Below, in pieces: positions 52,463 to 64,000 of a stretch of 64,000 nucleotides of DNA (within the stretch, counting starts at the first letter, position 1; the number at the start of each line of letters is the position of its first letter). A program made the translations under genes and the position numbers. The notes under the pieces were generated by a model, which saw nothing but the letters and a program-made list of their open reading frames with translations, ran no database searches and was not told where the DNA came from. Source of the stretch: Climacium dendroides (Eukaryota > Streptophyta > Bryopsida > Hypnales > Climaciaceae); contig CATNNA010000001.1 of NCBI GenBank assembly GCA_950106755.1, forward strand, positions 372,001 to 436,000, given 5' to 3'.

Positions 52463-55400
52463 ATGTGGGTCACTAATGTAATTTTTTCCACACATGCATT
52501 GACCAAACCCACAACCAAAAAAAATTTAGAACTTGTGGATAAATTATTGGGCCCATTTAAATTGGCCTTGATTGAATTTCATGACATTGGTACTACAAAG
52601 TACAGTCATTTTGAAGAGCTTACGTTTAAAAAAACATGTGGGTCACTAATGCAATATTTTCCACACATTCATTGACCAAACCTACAACCAAGAAAAATTT
52701 GAGAACTTGTGGACAAATTTGTTGGGCCCATTTAGATTGGCCTTGATTGAATTTCATGACATTGGTACTACAAAGTACAGTCAATTTGAAGAGTTTACGT
52801 TTAAAAAAACATGTGGGTCACTAATTTAATTTTTTCCACACATGCATCGACCAAACCCACAACCAAAAAAAAATTTGAGAACTTGTGGACAAATTTGTTG
52901 GGCCCATTTAGATTGGCCTTGATTGAATTTCATGACATTGGTACTACAAAGTACAGTCAATTTTAAGAGTTTAGGTTTAAAAAAACATGTGTGTCACTAA
53001 TTTAATTTTTTCCACACATGCATTGACCAAACCCACAACCAAAAAAAAAATTTGAAACTTGTGGACAAATTTGTTGAGCCCATTTAAATTGGCCTTGATT
53101 GAATTTCATGACATTGGTACTACAAAGTACAGTCAATTTTAAGAGTTTAGGTTTAAAAAAACATGTGGGTCACTAATGTAATATTTTCCACACATTCATT
53201 GACCAAACCCACAACCAAAAAAAATTTGAGAACTTGTGGACAAATTTGTTGGGCCCATTTAGATTGGCCTTGATTGAATTTCATGACATTGGTACTACAA
53301 AGTACTGTCAATTTTAAGAGTTTAGGTTTAAAAAAACATGTGGGTCACTAATTTAATTTTTTTCACACATGCATTGACCAAACGCCCAAACAAAAAAAAA
53401 ATTTGAAACTTGTAGACAAATTTGTTGGGCCCATTTAGATTGGCCTTGATTGAATTTCATGACATTGGTACTACAAAGTACAGTCAATTTTAAGAGTTTA
53501 GGTTTAAAAAAACATGTGGGTCACTAATGTAATTTTTTCCACACATGCATTGACCAAACCCACAACCAAAAAAAATTTAGAACTTGTGGATAAATTATTG
53601 GGCCCATTTAAATTGGCCTTGATTGAATTTCATGACATTGGTACTACAAAGTACAGTCATTTTGAAGAGCTTACGTTTAAAAAAACATGTGGGTCACTAA
53701 TGCAATATTTTCCACACATTCATTGACCAAACCCACAACCAAGAAAAATTTGAAACTTGTGGACAAATTTGTTGGGCCCATTTAGATTGGCCTTGATTGA
53801 ATTTCATGACATTGGTACTACAAAGTACAGTCAATTTTAAGAGTTTAGGTTTAAAAAAACATGTGTGTCACTAATTTAATTTTTTTCACACATGCATTGA
53901 CCAAACCCCCAAACAAAAAAAAAATTTGAAACTTGTGGACAAATTTGTTGGGCCCATTTAGATTGGCCTTGATTGAATTTCATGACATTGGTACTACAAA
54001 GTACAGTCAATTTGAAAGGTTTACGTTTAGAAAAACATGTGGATCACTAATTTAATTTTTTCCACACATGCATCGACCAAACCCACAACCAAAAAAAAAT
54101 TTGAAACTTGTGGACAAATTTGTTGAGCCCATTTAAATTGGCCTTGATTGAATTTCATGACATTGGTACTACAAAGTACAGTCAATTTTAAGAGTTTAGG
54201 TTTAAAAAAACATGTGGGTCACTAATGTAATATTTTCCACACATTCATTGACCAAACCCACAACCAAGAAAAATTTGAGAACTTGTGGACAAATTTGTTG
54301 GGCCCATTTAGATTGGCCTTGATTGAATTTCATGACATTGGTACTACAAAGTACGGTCAATTTGAAGAGTTTAGGTTTAAAAAAACATGTGGGTCACTAA
54401 TTTAATTTTTTTCACACATGCATTGACGAAACCCCCAAACAAAAAGAAAATTTGAAACTTGTGGACAAATTTGTTGGGCCCATTTAGATTGGCCTTGATT
54501 GAATTTCATGACATTAGTATTACAAAGTACAGTCAATTTTAAGAGTTTAGATTTAAAAAAACATGTGGGTCACTAATTTAATTTTTTTCACACATGCATT
54601 GACGAAACCCCCAAACAAAAAAAAAATTTGAAACTTATGGACAAATTTGTTGAGCCCATTTAAATTGGCTTTGATTGAATTTCATGACATTGGTACTACA
54701 AAGTACGGTCAATTTTAAGAGTTTAGGTTTAAAAAAACATGTGGGTCACTAATGTAATTTTTTCCACACATGCATTGACCAAACCCACAACCAAAAAAAA
54801 TTTAGAACTTGTGGATAAATTATTGGGCCCATTTAAATTGGCCTTGATTGAATTTCATGACATTGGTACTACAAAGTACAGTCATTTTGAAGAGCTTACG
54901 TTTAAAAAAACATGTGGGTCACTAATGCAATATTTTCCACACATTCATTGACCAAACCCACAACCAAGAAAAATTTGAGAACTTGTGGACAAATTTGTTG
55001 GGCCCATTTAGATTGGCCTTGATTGAATTTCATGACATTGGTACTACAAAGTACAGTCAATTTTAAGAGTTTAGGTTTAAAAAAACATGTGGGTCTCTAA
55101 TTTAATTTTTTCCACACATGCATTGACCAAACCCACAACCAAAAAAAAAATTTGAAACTTGTGGACAAATTTGTTGAGCCCATTTAAATTGGCCTTGATT
55201 GAATTTCATGACATTGGTACTACAAAGTACAGTCAATTTTAAGAGTTTAGGTTTAAAAAAACATGTGGGTCACTAATGTAATATTTTCCACACATTCATT
55301 GACCAAACCCACAACCAAAAAAAATTTGAGAACTTGTGGACAAATTTGTTGGGCCCATTTAGATTGGCCTTGATTGAATTTCATGACATTGGTACTACAA

Positions 55401-57649
55401 AGTACTGTCAATTTGAAGAGTTTAGGTTTAAAAAAACATGTGGGTCACTAATTTAATTTTTTTCACACATGCATTGACCAATCGCCCAAACAAAAAAAAA
55501 ATTTGAAACTTGTGGACAAATTTGTTGGGCCCATTTAGGTTGGCCTTGATTGAATTTCATGACATTAGTATTACAAAGTACAGTCAATTTTAAGAGTTTA
55601 GGTTTAAAAAAACATGTGTGTCACTAATTTAATTTTTTTCACACATGCATTGACGAAACCCCCAAACAAAAAAAAAATTTGAAACTTGTGGACAAATTTG
55701 TTGGGCCCATTTAGATTGGCCTTGATTGAATTTCATGACATTGGTACTACAAAGTACAGTCAATTTTAAGAGTTTAGGTTTAAAAAAACATGTGTGTCAC
55801 TAATTTAATTTTTTTCACACATGCATTGACCAAACGCCCAAACAAAAAAAAAATTTGAAACTTGTGGACAAATTTGTTGGGCCCATTTAGATTGGCCTTG
55901 ATTGAATTTCATGACATTGGTACTACAAAGTACAGTCAATTTGAAAGGTTTACGTTTAGAAAAACATGTGGATCACTAATTTAATTTTTTCCACACATGC
56001 ATCGACCAAACCCACAACCAAAAAAAAATTTGAAACTTGTGGACAAATTTGTTGAGCCCATTTAAATTGGCCTTGATTGAATTTCATGACATTGGTACTA
56101 CAAAGTACAGTCAATTATAAGAGTTTAGGTTTAAAAAAACATGTGGGTCACTAATGTAATATTTTCCACACATTCATTGACCAAACCCACAACCAAGAAA
56201 AATTTGAGAACTTGTGGACAAATTTGTTGGGCCCATTTAGATTGGCCTTGATTGAATTTCATGTCATTGGTACTACAAAGTACGGTCAATTTGAAGAGTT
56301 TAGGTTTAAAAAAACATGTGGGTCACTAATTTAATTTTTTTCACACATGCATTGACGAAACCCCCAAACAAAAAGAAAATTTGAAACTTGTGGACAAATT
56401 TGTTGGGCCCATTTAGATTGGCCTTGATTGAATTTCATGACATTAGTATTACAAAGTACAAACAATTTTAAGAGTTTAGGTTTAAAAAAACATGTGGGTC
56501 ACTAATTTAATTTTTTTCACACATGCATTGACCAATCGCCCAAACAAAAAAAAAATTTGAAACTTGTGGACAAATTTGTTGAGCCCATTTAAATTGGCCT
56601 TGATTGAATTTCATGACATTGGTACTACAAAGTACAGTCAATTTGAAGAGTTTACGTTTAAAAAAACATGTGGGTCACTAATGTAATATTTTCCACACAT
56701 TCATTGACCAAACCCACAACCAAGAAAAATTTGAGAACTTGTGGACAAATTTGTTGGGCCCATTTAGGTTGGCCTTGATTGAATTTCATGACATTGGTAC
56801 TACAAAGTACTGTCAATTTTAAGAGTTTAGGTTTAAAAAAACATGTGGGTCACTAATTTAATTTTTTTCACACATGCATTGACCAATCGCCCAAACAAAA
56901 AAAAAATTTGAAACTTGTGGACAAATTTGTTGAGCCCATTTAAATTGGCCTTGATTGAATTTCATGACATTAGTATTACAAAGTACAAACAATTTTAAGA
57001 GTTTAGGTTTAAAAAAACATGTGGGTCACTAATTTAATTTTTTTCACACATGCATTGACCAATCGCCCAAACAAAAAAAAAATTTGAAACTTGTGGACAA
57101 ATTTGTTGAGCCCATTTAAATTGGCCTTGATTGAATTTCATGACATTGGTACTACAAAGTACAGTCAATTTGAAGAGTTTACGTTTAAAAAAACATGTGG
57201 GTCACTAATGTAATATTTTCCACACATTCATTGACCAAACCCACAACCGAAAAAAATTTGAGAACTTGTGGACAAATTTGTTGGGCCCATTTAGATTGGC
57301 CTTGATTGAATTTCATGACATTGGTACTACAAAGTACGGTCAATTTTAAAAGTTTAGGTTTAAAAAAACATGTGGGTCACTAATTTAATTTTTTTCACAC
57401 ATGCATTGACCAATCGCCCAAACAAAAAAAAAATTTGAAACTTGTGGACAAATTTGTTGGGCCCATTTAGATTGCCCTTGATTGAATTTCATGACATTAG
57501 TATTACAAAGTACAGTCAATTTGAAGAGTTTAGATTTAAAAAAACATGTGGGTCACTAATTTAATTTTTTTCACACATGCATTGACGAAACCCCCAAACA
57601 AAAAAAAAATTTGAAACTTGTGGACAAATTTGTTGAGCCCATTTAAATT
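52463..57649 (+). repeat. Rearranged right-type zone
   Basis: Pieces of the 9-mer HOR are spliced in new orders. Type B copies with CAGTCATTTTGAAGAGCTT lie at 52,463, 53,514 and 54,739, spaced 1,051 and 1,225 bp (6 and 7 monomers). The GGATCACTAATTT monomer is at 54,041 and 55,970. Segments G-H-I-J (about 54,041-54,738) and D to I (about 55,440-56,460) are recognisable. A 3-mer duplication of 527 bp starts with the rare AAGTACAAACAATTT at 56,456 and 56,983. The zone lies between two regular arrays and shares monomers with both. Confidence 0.8.
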
Positions 57650-60600
57650 GGCTTTGATTGAATTTCATGACATTGGTACTACAAAGTACGGTCAATTTTA
57701 AGAGTTTAGGTTTAAAAAAACATGTGGGTCACTAATGTAATTTTTTCCACACATGCATTGACCAAACCCACAACCAAAAAAAATTTAGAACTTGTGGATA
57801 AATTATTGGGCCCATTTAAATTGGCCTTGATTGAATTTCATGACATTGGTACTACAAAGTACAGTCAATTTGAAGAGCTTACGTTTAAAAAAACATGTGG
57901 GTCACTAATTTATTTTTGTCCACACATGCATTGACCAAACGCCCAAACAAAAAAAAAATTTGAAACTTGTAGACAAATTTGTTGGGCCCATTTAGATTGG
58001 CCTTGATTGAATTTCATGACATTGGTACTACAAAGTACTGTCAATTTTAAGAGTTTACGTTTAAAAAAACATGTGGGTCACTAATGTAATTTTTTCCACA
58101 CATGCATTGACCAAACCCTCAACCAAAAAAAATTTAGAACTTGTGGATAAATTATTGGGCCCATTTAAATTGGCCTTGATTGAATTTCATGACATTGGTA
58201 CTACAAAATACAGTCAATTTGAAGAGTTTACGTTTAAAAAAACATGTGGGTCACTAATTTAATTTTTTCCACACATGCATTGACCAAACCCACAACCAAA
58301 AAAAAATTTGAAACTTGTGGACAAATTTGTTGAGCCCATTTAAATTGGCCTTGATTGAATTTCATGACATTGGTACTACAAAGTACAGTCAATTTGAAGA
58401 GTTTAGGTTTAAAAAAACATGTGGGTCACTAATGTAATATTTTCCACACATTCATTGACCAAACCCACAACCAAGAAAAATTTGAGAACTTGTGGACAAA
58501 TTTGTTGGGCCCATTTAGGTTGGCCTTGATTGAATTTCATGACATTGGTACTACAAAGTACTGTCAATTTTAAGAGTTTAGGTTTAAAAAAACATGTGGG
58601 TCACTAATTTAATTTTTTTCACACATGCATTGACCAATCGCCCAAACAAAAAAAAAATTTGAAACTTGTGGACAAATTTGTTGAGCCCATTTAAATTGGC
58701 CTTGATTGAATTTCATGACATTAGTATTACAAAGTACAAACAATTTTAAGAGTTTAGGTTTAAAAAAACATGTGGGTCACTAATTTAATTTTTTTCACAC
58801 ATGCATTGACCAATCGCCCAAACAAAAAAAAAATTTGAAACTTGTGGACAAATTTGTTGAGCCCGTTTAAATTGGCCTTGCTTGAATTTCATTACATTGG
58901 TACTACAAAGTACGGTCAATTTTAAGAGTTTAGGTTTAAAAAAACATGTGGGTCACTAATTTAATTTTTTTCACACATGCATTGACCAATCGCCCAAACA
59001 AAAAAGAAATTTGAAACTTGTGGACAAATTTGTTGAGCCCATTTAAATTGGCCTTGATTGAATTTCATGACATTGGTACTACAAAGTACAGTCAATTTGA
59101 AGAGTTTACGTTTAAAAAAACATGTGGGTCACTAATGTAATATTTTCCACACATTCATTGACCAAACCCACAACCGAAAAAAATTTGAGAACTTGTGGAC
59201 AAATTTGTTGGGCCCATTTAGATTGGCCTTGATTGAATTTCATGACATTGGTACTACAAAGTACGGTCAATTTTAAAAGTTTAGGTTTAAAAAAACATGT
59301 GGGTCACTAATTTAATTTTTTTCACACATGCATTGACCAATCGCCCAAACAAAAAAAAAATTTGAAACTTGTGGACAAATTTGTTGGGCCCATTTAGATT
59401 GGCCTTCATTGAATTTCATGACATTAGTATTACAAAGTACAGTCAATTTGAAGAGTTTAGATTTAAAAAAACATGTGGGTCACTAATTTAATTTTTTTCA
59501 CACATGCATTGACGAAACCCCCAAACAAAAAAAAAATTTGAAACTTGTGGACAAATTTGTTGGGCCCATTTAGATTGGCCTTGATTGAATTTCATGACAT
59601 TGGTACTACAAAGTACAGTCAATTTTAAGAGTTTAGGTTTAAAAAAACATGTGGGTCACTAATGTAATTTTTTCCACACATGCATTGACGAAACCCACAA
59701 CCAAAAAAAATTTAGAACTTGTGGATAAATTATTGGGCCCATTTAAATTGGCCTTGATTGAATTTCATGACATTGCTACTACAAAGTACAGTCAATTTTA
59801 AGAGTTTACGTTTAAAAAAACATGTGGGTCACTAATTTAATTTTTCCACACATTCATTGACCAAACCCACAACCAAGAAAAATTTGAGAACTTGTGGACA
59901 AATTTGTTGGGCCCATTTAGGTTGGCCTTGATTGAATTTCATGACATTGGTACTACAAAGTACTGTCAATTTTAAGAGTTTACGTTTAAAAAAACATGTG
60001 GGTCACTAATGTAATTTTTTCCACACATGCATTGACCAAACCCTCAACCAAAAAAAATTTAGAACTTGTGGATAAATTATTGGGCCCATTTAAATTGGCC
60101 TTGATTGAATTTCATGACATTGGTACTACAAAGTACAGTCAATTTGAAGAGTTTACGTTTAAAAAAACATGTGGGTCACTAATTTAATTTTTTCCACACA
60201 TGCATTGACCAAACCCACAACCAAAAAAAAATTTGAAACTTGTGGACAAATTTGTTGGGCCCATTTAAATTGGCTTTGATTGAATTTCATGACATTGGTA
60301 CTACAAAGTACGGTCAATTTTAAGAGTTTAGGTTTAAAAAAACATGTGGGTCACTAATGTAATTTTTTCCACACATGCATTGACCAAACCCACAACCAAA
60401 AAAAATTTAGAACTTGTGGATAAATTATTGGGCCCATTTAAATTGGCCTTGATTGAATTTCATGACATTGGTACTACAAAGTACAGTCATTTTGAAGAGC
60501 TTACGTTTAAAAAAACATGTGGGTCACTAATTTATTTTTTTCCACACATGCATTGACCAAACGCCCAAACAAAAAAAAAATTTGAAACTTGTAGACAAAT

Positions 60601-63600
60601 TTGTTGGGCCCATTTAGATTGGCCTTGATTGAATTTCATGACATTGGTACTACAAAGTACTGTCAATTTTAAGAGTTTACGTTTAAAAAAACATGTGGGT
60701 CACTAATGTAATTTTTTCCACACATGCATTGACCAAACCCTCAACCAAAAAAAATTTAGAACTTGTGGATAAATTATTGGGCCCATTTAAATTGGCCTTG
60801 ATTGAATTTCATGACATTGGTACTACAAAGTACAGTCAATTTGAAGAGTTTACGTTTAAAAAAACATGTGGGTCACTAATTTAATTTTTTCCACACATGC
60901 ATTGACCAAACCCACAACCAAAAAAAAATTTGAAACTTGTGGACAAATTTGTTGAGCCCATTTAAATTGGCCTTGATTGAATTTCATGACATTGGTACTA
61001 CAAAGTACAGTCAATTTGAAGAGTTTAGGTTTAAAAAAACATGTGGGTCACTAATGTAATATTTTCCACACATTCATTGACCAAACCCACAACCAAGAAA
61101 AATTTGAGAACTTGTGGACAAATTTGTTGGGCCCATTTAGGTCGGCCTTGATTGAATTTCATGACATTGGTACTACAAAGTACTGTCAATTTTAAGAGTT
61201 TAGGTTTAAAAAAACATGTGGGTCACTAATTTAATTTTTTTCACACATGCATTGACCAATCGCCCAAACAAAAAAAAAATTTGAAACTTGTGGACAAATT
61301 TGTTGAGCCCATTTAAATTGGCCTTGATTGAATTTCATGACATTAGTATTACAAAGTACAAACAATTTTAAGAGTTTAGGTTTAAAAAAACATGTGGGTC
61401 ACTAATTTAATTTTTTTCACACATGCATTGACCAATCGCCCAAACAAAAAAAAAATTTGAAACTTGTGGACAAATTTGTTGAGCCCATTTAAATTGGCCT
61501 TGCTTGAATTTCATTACATTGGTACTACAAAGTACGGTCAATTTTAAGAGTTTAGGTTTAAAAAAACATGTGGGTCACTAATTTAATTTTTTTCACACAT
61601 GCATTGACCAATCGCCCAAACAAAAAAAAAATTTGAAACTTGTGGACAAATTTGTTGAGCCCATTTAAATTGGCCTTGATTGAATTTCATGACATTGGTA
61701 CTACAAAGTACAGTCAATTTGAAGAGTTTACGTTTAAAAAAACATGTGGGTCACTAATGTAATATTTTCCACACATTCATTGACCAAACCCACAACCGAA
61801 TAAAATTTGAGAACTTGTGGACAAATTTGTTGGGCCCATTTAGATTGGCCTTGATTGAATTTCATGACATTGGTACTACAAAGTACGGTCAATTTTAAAA
61901 GTTTAGGTTTAAAAAAACATGTGGGTCACTAATTTAATTTTTTTCACACATGCATTGACCAATCGCCCAAACAAAAAAAAAATTTGAAACTTGTGGACAA
62001 ATTTGTTGGGCCCATTTAGATTGGCCTTCATTGAATTTCATGACATTAGTATTACAAAGTACAGTCAATTTGAAGAGTTTAGATTTAAAAAAACATGTGG
62101 GTCACTAATTTAATTTTTTTCACACATGCATTGACGAAACCCCCAAACAAAAAAAAAATTTGAAACTTGTGGACAAATTTGTTGGGCCCATTTAGATTGG
62201 CCTTGATTGAATTTCATGACATTGGTACTACAAAGTACAGTCAATTTTAAGAGTTTAGGTTTAAAAAAACATGTGGGTCACTAATGTAATTTTTTCCACA
62301 CATGCATTGACGAAACCCACAACCAAAAAAAATTTAGAACTTGTGGATAAATTATTGGGCCCATTTAAATTGGCCTTGATTGAATTTCATGACATTGCTA
62401 CTACAAAGTACAGTCAATTTTAAGAGTTTACGTTTAAAAAAACATGTGGGTCACTAATTTAATTTTTCCACACATTCATTGACCAAACCCACAACCAAGA
62501 AAAATTTGAGAACTTGTGGACAAATTTGTTGGGCCCATTTAGGTTGGCCTTGATTGAATTTCATGACATTGGTACTACAAAGTACTGTCAATTTTAAGAG
62601 TTTACGTTTAAAAAAACATGTGGGTCACTAATGTAATTTTTTCCACACATGCATTGACCAAACCCTCAACCAAAAAAAATTTAGAACTTGTGGATAAATT
62701 ATTGGGCCCATTTAAATTGGCCTTGATTGAATTTCATGACATTGGTACTACAAAGTACAGTCAATTTGAAGAGTTTACGTTTAAAAAAACATGTGGGTCA
62801 CTAATTTAATTTTTTCCACACATGCATTGACCAAACCCACAACCAAAAAAAAATTTGAAACTTGTGGACAAATTTGTTGGGCCCATTTAAATTGGCTTTG
62901 ATTGAATTTCATGACATTGGTACTACAAAGTACGGTCAATTTTAAGAGTTTAGGTTTAAAAAAACATGTGGGTCACTAATGTAATTTTTTCCACACATGC
63001 ATTGACCAAACCCACAACCAAAAAAAATTTAGAACTTGTGGATAAATTATTGGGCCCATTTAAATTGGCCTTGATTGAATTTCATGACATTGGTACTACA
63101 AAGTACAGTCATTTTGAAGAGCTTACGTTTAAAAAAACATGTGGGTCACTAATTTATTTTTTTCCACACATGCATTGACCAAACGCCCAAACAAAAAAAA
63201 AATTTGAAACTTGTAGACAAATTTGTTGGGCCCATTTAGATTGGCCTTGATTGAATTTCATGACATTGGTACTACAAAGTACTGTCAATTTTAAGAGTTT
63301 ACGTTTAAAAAAACATGTGGGTCACTAATGTAATTTTTTCCACACATGCATTGACCAAACCCTCAACCAAAAAAAATTTAGAACTTGTGGATAAATTATT
63401 GGGCCCATTTAAATTGGCCTTGATTGAATTTCATGACATTGGTACTACAAAGTACAGTCAATTTGAAGAGTTTACGTTTAAAAAAACATGTGGGTCACTA
63501 ATTTAATTTTTTCCACACATGCATTGACCAAACCCACAACCAAAAAAAAATTTGAAACTTGTGGACAAATTTGTTGAGCCCATTTAAATTGGCCTTGATT

Positions 63601-64000
63601 GAATTTCATGACATTGGTACTACAAAGTACAGTCAATTTGAAGAGTTTAGGTTTAAAAAAACATGTGGGTCACTAATGTAATATTTTCCACACATTCATT
63701 GACCAAACCCACAACCAAGAAAAATTTGAGAACTTGTGGACAAATTTGTTGGGCCCATTTAGGTCGGCCTTGATTGAATTTCATGACATTGGTACTACAA
63801 AGTACTGTCAATTTTAAGAGTTTAGGTTTAAAAAAACATGTGGGTCACTAATTTAATTTTTTTCACACATGCATTGACCAATCGCCCAAACAAAAAAAAA
63901 ATTTGAAACTTGTGGACAAATTTGTTGAGCCCATTTAAATTGGCCTTGATTGAATTTCATGACATTAGTATTACAAAGTACAAACAATTTTAAGAGTTTA
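57650..64000 (+). repeat. 15-mer HOR, 2,622 bp unit, 2.4 copies, open at the window end
   Basis: Type B copies recur 2,622 bp apart: 57,722/60,344/62,966, 58,071/60,693/63,315, 59,649/62,271 and 59,996/62,618. AAGTACAAACAATTT recurs at 58,734, 61,356 and 63,978. Full copies are about 57,722-60,343 and 60,344-62,965; the third is cut by the window edge. By eye only about seven or eight differences separate the two full copies (for example TTTTTGTCC/TTTTTTTCC near 57,915, AAAATACAG/AAAGTACAG near 58,205, AGGTTGG/AGGTCGG near 58,520/61,141, GCCCGTTT/GCCCATTT near 58,864, CCGAAAAAAAT/CCGAATAAAAT near 61,797), so this is among the youngest expansions seen. Confidence 0.89.
59831..59860 (+). repeat. 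Hybrid monomer in poly-T tract, copied by the HOR
   Basis: This monomer reads CTAATTTAATTTTT then CCACACATTCATTG, joining the TAATTTAATTTTTT front to the back of the TAATATTTTCCACACATTC type, with a shortened T-run. The same hybrid is present 2,622 bp later at about 62,453-62,482, so the exchange happened before the 15-mer unit was amplified. Confidence 0.72.

Larger units (their letters stand above)
36692..63487 (+). repeat. Short 173-bp monomer subfamily (type B), 27 copies
   Basis: In these copies the usual TTTGAGAACTTGTGGACAAATTTGTTGGGCCC region is shortened and changed to TTTAGAACTTGTGG followed by ATAAATTATTGGG (or ATAAATTAATGGG, ATTAATTATTGGG), so the monomer is 173 rather than 176 bp and the ACAAATTTGT palindrome is lost. 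Counting from the ATG of CATGTGGG, copies start at 36692, 38446, 38794, 39494, 41425, 41773, 42473, 44051, 45103, 45451, 46151, 47729, 49307, 50885, 52463, 53514, 54739, 57722, 58071, 59649, 59996, 60344, 60693, 62271, 62618, 62966 and 63315. None is seen before 36,692. The range given spans the subfamily; other types lie between its members. Confidence 0.88.
1..64000 (+). repeat. Satellite DNA array, about 176-bp monomer, head to tail
   Basis: The entire window consists of one tandem repeat. The segment beginning ATGACATTGG at 1 recurs at 177 and 353 and then at 173-177-bp steps to the end, giving about 364 copies. Landmarks in monomer order are GTACT-ACAA-AGTAC, a TTTAGGTTTAAA motif with an A7 run, CATGTGGGTCAC, a T6-T7 run, CACACATGCATTG, an A7-A10 run, ACTTGTGGACAAATTTG, TTGGGCCCATTT and TTGATTGAATTTCATG. 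All copies seen lie in the same direction and no other sequence interrupts them. One monomer counted by hand has 57 G+C in 177 bases. Such arrays are typical of centromeric or pericentromeric heterochromatin of eukaryotes; plants often have 150-180-bp units. I do not recognise the family. Centromere function is inference, because sequence alone cannot show CENH3 occupancy. Confidence 0.98.

Noticed and set aside
20859..63506. About thirty forward open reading frames of 63-71 codons beginning at the ATG of CATGTGGGTCAC
   Set aside because: Each is one monomer plus a few codons of the next, ending when the 173- or 176-bp step shifts the frame. They differ only where monomer variants differ. There is no start context, conserved domain or codon pattern; they are by-products of the repeat.
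1..64000. CRISPR-like array
   Set aside because: The repeats are directly contiguous 173-177-bp units without unique spacers, and the variable positions are scattered point changes.
1..64000. Possible sequence-assembly artefact producing the repeats
   Set aside because: Copies carry ordered private variants and several different HOR periods, which collapse or simple duplication artefacts would not produce. Copy number in the near-identical blocks (27,060-33,970, 46,151-52,462, 57,650-64,000) could still be wrong and needs long reads.
1..64000. Transposon, terminal repeat or integrated virus
   Set aside because: No stretch departs from the monomer for more than a few bases, so there is no room for an inserted element.

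Overview
The whole 64,000-base window is one uninterrupted satellite DNA array. A monomer of about 176 bp (range roughly 173-177), about 68% A+T by hand count of one monomer, is repeated head to tail from the first base to the last, about 364 times (64,000/176). Every copy I read has the same orientation. I see no gene, tRNA, rRNA, transposon, CRISPR array or unique-sequence island. All open reading frames of 63-77 codons are the monomer read in one frame until the frame slips in the next copy. They recur because the monomer recurs, and I do not annotate them as genes.

Such an array points to a eukaryotic nuclear chromosome, at a centromere, pericentromere or other heterochromatic block. Monomer length, A+T richness, higher-order repeats (HORs) and signs of CpG decay fit a flowering plant best. 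I do not recognise the family, so the organism is inference. A perfect match to the mammalian CENP-B box is not visible.

Layout. (1) 1-27,000: 'left-type' monomers in irregular HORs. There is a 3-mer duplication (395-1,452), a 4-mer duplication (4,028-5,435) and an 11-mer duplication of 1,941 bp (5,600-9,013). A 9-mer-based domain drifts between 9 and 11 monomers (9,014-15,839), followed by a 1,588/1,235-bp pair (15,840-18,640), a 1,760/1,408-bp pair (about 19,420-22,610), a dimer duplication (24,512-25,070) and a 6-mer duplication of 1,056 bp (24,960-26,985). (2) 27,060-33,970: a regular 13-mer HOR of 2,287 bp, built as 7+6 monomers, about three copies, grading into a 10-mer duplication of 1,757 bp (to 36,430). 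(3) 36,430-41,500: a transition where 'right-type' monomers, including a new 173-bp short variant, interleave with left-type islands. (4) 37,540-48,380: nested 17-mer (2,979 bp) and 21-mer (3,678 bp) duplications. (5) 46,151-52,462: four consecutive copies of a 9-mer HOR of 1,578 bp. (6) 52,463-57,650: rearranged pieces of that HOR. (7) 57,650-64,000: a 15-mer HOR of 2,622 bp, two full copies and part of a third running off the end.

There are no genes to work together. What the sequence records is the history of the array: unequal exchange in register by whole monomers, repeated one- and two-monomer gains and losses, and crossovers traceable to hybrid monomers, three of them with switch points in the poly-T tract and one beside a conserved palindrome. 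HOR periods were measured from diagnostic variants located by eye. Block edges are good to about half a monomer unless a junction is given more exactly.
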